Shown here piece after piece: positions 61,806-64,000 of a stretch of DNA of 64,000 bases (position 1 is the stretch's first letter; every line of letters begins with the position of its first letter). The notes beneath the pieces were generated by a model. It saw only the letters and a program-made list of their open reading frames with translations. It had not been told where the DNA came from and did no database searches. Made by a program: the position numbers and the translations under genes. The DNA is from Microbacterium sp. MF43 (GTDB taxonomy: Bacteria > Actinomycetota > Actinomycetes > Actinomycetales > Microbacteriaceae), in the NCBI RefSeq assembly GCF_012847295.1, contig NZ_JABBDY010000004.1:248001-312000 (forward strand), read 5' to 3'.

Positions 61806-61811
61806 TACGCT
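61806..61811 (+). promoter_or_regulatory. -10 box of a leaderless ACT-protein transcript
   Basis: TACGCT, seven bases before ATG 61819, the same geometry as at six other starts in the window. Confidence 0.5.
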
Positions 61812-61818
61812 GTGGCCC

Positions 61819-62322
61819 ATGACTACTCTCGTGCTCACCGTGGTCGGCAGCGACCGCTCCGGGATCGTCGCGGCGGTCGCCGACGTCGTCGCGTCGCACG
61901 GCGGCAACTGGGAGACGAGCCAGCTGGCCGAGCTCGCCGGCGCCTTCGCGGGCATCGTCGAGGTATCGGTGCCTGCCGAGCGGGAGGACGCTCTGCGTGC
62001 AGCGCTCGCAGGGCTGGACGGCCTGCACACGGTCGCGGTCCTCGCGGCCGGCGAGTCGTCGGCGCCCTCTCAGCAGATCGTGCTGCACGTGCTGGGCAAC
62101 GACCACCCGGGCATCGTGCGGGAGCTGTCGTCGGCGCTCAGTGCGCAGGGGGTGAGCATCGAGCGGATGACGACCGAGACCCGCGACGCGGCGATGGCCG
62201 GAGGTCGCCTGTTCGAGGCGACCGTGGTCGCTGCCGCTCCCGCCGACGCCGACGTCGCGCAGGTCGCCGCCGAGATCGAGCGCATCGCCGCCGAGATCCA
62301 GGTGGACGTCACGCTCGACTGA
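61819..62322 (+). CDS. Two-ACT-domain protein (GcvR-like)
   Basis: 167 residues from ATG 61819. Two ACT repeats: residues ~3-75 begin LVLTVVGSDRSGIVAAVADVV, and ~87-165 begin IVLHVLGNDHPGIVRELSSAL with GVSIERMTTE. ACT domains bind amino acids; two-domain proteins of this size resemble GcvR, which modulates glycine-cleavage control in enterobacteria. No enzyme domain is attached. The partner and ligand are unknown. The gene ends at a strong hairpin. Confidence 0.88.
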   Translation: MTTLVLTVVGSDRSGIVAAVADVVASHGGNWETSQLAELAGAFAGIVEVSVPAEREDALRAALAGLDGLHTVAVLAAGESSAPSQQIVLHVLGNDHPGIVRELSSALSAQGVSIERMTTETRDAAMAGGRLFEATVVAAAPADADVAQVAAEIERIAAEIQVDVTLD

Positions 62323-62332
62323 CGGCAGGGGA

Positions 62333-62364
62333 AGGGCCCGGCGATCTGAAGACCACCGGGCCCT
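62333..62364 (+). terminator. Hairpin after the ACT-protein gene
   Basis: AGGGCCCGG (62333-62341) pairs perfectly with CCGGGCCCT (62356-62364), ten bases after the ACT gene stop. No T-run follows. Confidence 0.65.
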
Positions 62365-62369
62365 GCCGA

Positions 62370-62396
62370 GGGAGGCCGGCATCGCGCCGACCTCCC
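62370..62396 (-). terminator. Hairpin after the LVIVD-repeat gene
   Basis: GGGAGGCCGGC (62370-62380) and GCCGACCTCCC (62386-62396) form an 11-base stem with one mismatch, seven bases beyond the minus-strand stop. Together with the hairpin at 62333 it separates two convergent genes. Confidence 0.6.
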
Positions 62397-62403
62397 GAGC
62401 CGA

Positions 62404-64000
62404 TCAGCCGAAGGTTCCGGCGAGCGCCAGGAGCGCCGCCTCGACCTGCGACCCGGCGAGGCCGGACTTGCGTGCGGCGTTGTCGAGCTGCGCCTTGATC
62501 GCGCGGTCGCTGGACGGGCCTGCCGAGAGCTTCTCGGCCTGGTCGACGTGCTTGCGCACCTCGGCCAGCGCCGCGCCGCTCAGGCTGCCGTCCCGCTCGG
62601 CCTGGTCGATGTACGAACGCGCGACTGCGAAGCTCGGCGCGTGCTCGATCTTGGGCTGAGCCTGCGCATTGAACAGGTCGAGGGTCCACTCACCGGCCGC
62701 TTCGATCTCGTTGGCGCTCAGGAACTCGCTCGGCTGCAGCGCGAGGCTGTCGAAGCCGCGGCCGATCTCGTTGCCGAAGACGTTGCCGTTGTACCAGTAC
62801 GTCGACCAGTAGCCGCCCGTGACCAGACGCGTGGCGTCGTTCGGGCCGCGGTCGAAGTACGCGATCTCCACCGGGTTGGCGCTGTCGGTGAAGTCGAAGA
62901 TCGACAGGCCGCCCTGGTACCAGGCCTGCACCATGATGTCGCGGCCGGGGACCGGGATGAGCGAGCCGTTGTGGGCGACGCAGTTCTCCTGTGCGGTCTG
63001 GACGGCGGGCATCTTGTAGTAGCTGCGGAACTCGAGCTGACCGTCGACGATGTCGAAGATGGCGTTCGCTCCCCAGTTCTTCGGGTCCTCGGCACGGCAG
63101 CGCGGGCTGCTGCCGCCGCCCCACTCGTCGGTGAAGACGACCTTGGTGCCGTCGTTGTTGAACGTGGCCGAGTGCCAGTACGCGAATCGCGGGTCGGTCA
63201 CGGCATCGAGGCGCACCGGGTTGACCGGGTCGCTGATGTCGATCAGGATGCCGTTGCCCTCGCACGCACCGGCGGCCAGGCCGATCTCGGGGTACGCGGT
63301 GATGTCGTGGCAGGCGTCGGTCGCCGAGGTGCTCTGGAACCCTTCGCCGTGGCTGCCGCCGGGCCAGAGGCCGGCGGGGCTGCCGCTCTCGGCCGCGAAG
63401 AGGCGCGCCTCGTTGACGACGGCGGCGCTGGCCGGGTTCGCGAGCGGGACCTTGATGACCTCGACCTGGAAACGGGCGGTGTCGATGGGGTTGCCGTTGG
63501 CGTCGAGGTGGGATGCCTCGGTGTTGGCGTTGGTCGGGTTCACGCAGCCCTGCAGCGCGGTGGTCGTGGTGCGTACACCGGCGGTGCCCGACACGTACAC
63601 GTAGACGTTGTCGGCGTCGTCGGGGTCTTCGACGACCGTGTGGGTGTGCGAGCCGCGGCACGTCTGGACCGCGGTGATCTGCACCGGGTTCAGGATGTCG
63701 CTGATGTCGAAGATGCGCACGCCGCGGAAGTTCTGCGGGTCGGTGGCCGAGACCGTGGTCGTGCCGCAGTCGAGGCGACCGGGGGCCGACTCGACCGACA
63801 TGAACAGCAGGTCCCCGTAGATCGACACGTCGCCCTGGCCGCCGGGGCACACGAAGGTGCCGGCGAGCGACGGGGCTGCGGGGTCGCTCACGTCGTAGAT
63901 CTGGAAGCCGTAGTAGTTCCCGGCGATCGCGTAGTCGCCCGTGAACGCCAGGTCGGAGTTCGTGGTGAAGGGCGAGGGCTTCTGCTGCGCCGAGAGCAGG
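62404..64000 (-). CDS. LVIVD-repeat secreted protein, 3' part (N-terminus outside window)
   Basis: At least 532 codons; the frame stays open to the window edge, so an internal GTG at 63891 is not the true start. It has beta-propeller repeats of the LVIVD type: FQIYDVSDP, RIFDISDILNPVQI, ILIDISDPVNPVRL and IFDFTDSANPVEI, spaced 60-100 residues apart. Conserved Asp/His/Cys residues are in SHTHTVVEDPDD, CHDITAYPE and FTDEWGGG. A helical C-terminal domain of ~75 residues follows (FAVARSYIDQAERDG, VRKHVDQAEKLS), which may be a FIMAH-type tail. Probably exported; activity unknown. Confidence 0.83.
   Translation of the reverse strand, partial: LLSAQQKPSPFTTNSDLAFTGDYAIAGNYYGFQIYDVSDPAAPSLAGTFVCPGGQGDVSIYGDLLFMSVESAPGRLDCGTTTVSATDPQNFRGVRIFDISDILNPVQITAVQTCRGSHTHTVVEDPDDADNVYVYVSGTAGVRTTTTALQGCVNPTNANTEASHLDANGNPIDTARFQVEVIKVPLANPASAAVVNEARLFAAESGSPAGLWPGGSHGEGFQSTSATDACHDITAYPEIGLAAGACEGNGILIDISDPVNPVRLDAVTDPRFAYWHSATFNNDGTKVVFTDEWGGGSSPRCRAEDPKNWGANAIFDIVDGQLEFRSYYKMPAVQTAQENCVAHNGSLIPVPGRDIMVQAWYQGGLSIFDFTDSANPVEIAYFDRGPNDATRLVTGGYWSTYWYNGNVFGNEIGRGFDSLALQPSEFLSANEIEAAGEWTLDLFNAQAQPKIEHAPSFAVARSYIDQAERDGSLSGAALAEVRKHVDQAEKLSAGPSSDRAIKAQLDNAARKSGLAGSQVEAALLALAGTFG

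Overview
The window is GC-rich, densely packed DNA. It has GTG starts, many ATGA or GTGA gene overlaps, several start codons directly behind a TANNNT -10 box, and recurrent use of the heptamer GGATGCC/GGCATCC. Together with a mycoredoxin-like protein, a CPA1 antiporter beside mdh and actinobacterial-type FHA/kinase genes, this points to an actinobacterium, most likely Microbacteriaceae (Microbacterium or a close relative). That assignment is inference from composition and gene content. No rRNA, tRNA, CRISPR array, insertion sequence or prophage was seen, and no stretch over 300 bases lacks a gene.

Layout. (1) 1-9672 (+): one tightly overlapping operon of MoxR ATPase (cut by the window edge), DUF58 protein, transglutaminase-like membrane protein lacking its catalytic Cys, RDD-FHA protein, PP2C phosphatase, FHA protein, Ser/Thr kinase and FHA-helical protein. 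It reads as a phosphosignalling module. (2) 9682-16738: an orphan serine-recombinase-like protein, Na+/H+ antiporter, malate dehydrogenase, zinc metallopeptidase, proline iminopeptidase and a DEAD-box helicase ending at a good intrinsic terminator. (3) 16978-25273 (-): GMC oxidoreductase with aldehyde dehydrogenase, an MFS (GPH-type) transporter, then a tryptophan catabolism cluster of kynA, a metal-dependent amidohydrolase and kynU.

(4) 25558-59588: a large surface-polysaccharide region. It opens with a 2020-residue secreted protein (dimethylformamidase-like head, five DUF4082 domains, seven Ig-like domains) preceded by a striking structured leader. Downstream are sugar-modifying enzymes (Gfo/Idh dehydrogenase, epimerase, DegT aminotransferase, PglD-like acetyltransferase), a glycosyltransferase-aminotransferase fusion, a Wzx-type flippase and two more glycosyltransferases. 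Next comes an unusual four-gene module of AMP-forming ligase, PLP decarboxylase, acyl carrier protein and asparagine-synthetase-like protein. A second secreted DUF4082 protein with a beta-helix closes that half. The other half holds a GNAT protein, two short Wzz-like proteins, a Wzy/ligase-type polymerase, a GT2, VanZ and a minus-strand run ending in the initiating sugar transferase. The set is that of a Wzx/Wzy-dependent polysaccharide pathway; the ACP module suggests the polymer or a secreted partner is amino-acylated or otherwise modified.

(5) 59866-64000: mycoredoxin-like protein, a GT2-GtrA fusion, a small unknown protein, a two-ACT-domain protein, paired convergent hairpins and the 3' part of a secreted LVIVD-repeat protein cut by the window edge.

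The most interesting items are the ACP/ligase/decarboxylase/Asn-synthetase module framed by the two DUF4082 proteins, the three-way-junction leader at 25413-25485, the GT2-DegT fusion, and the amidohydrolase occupying the formamidase slot of the kynurenine cluster.
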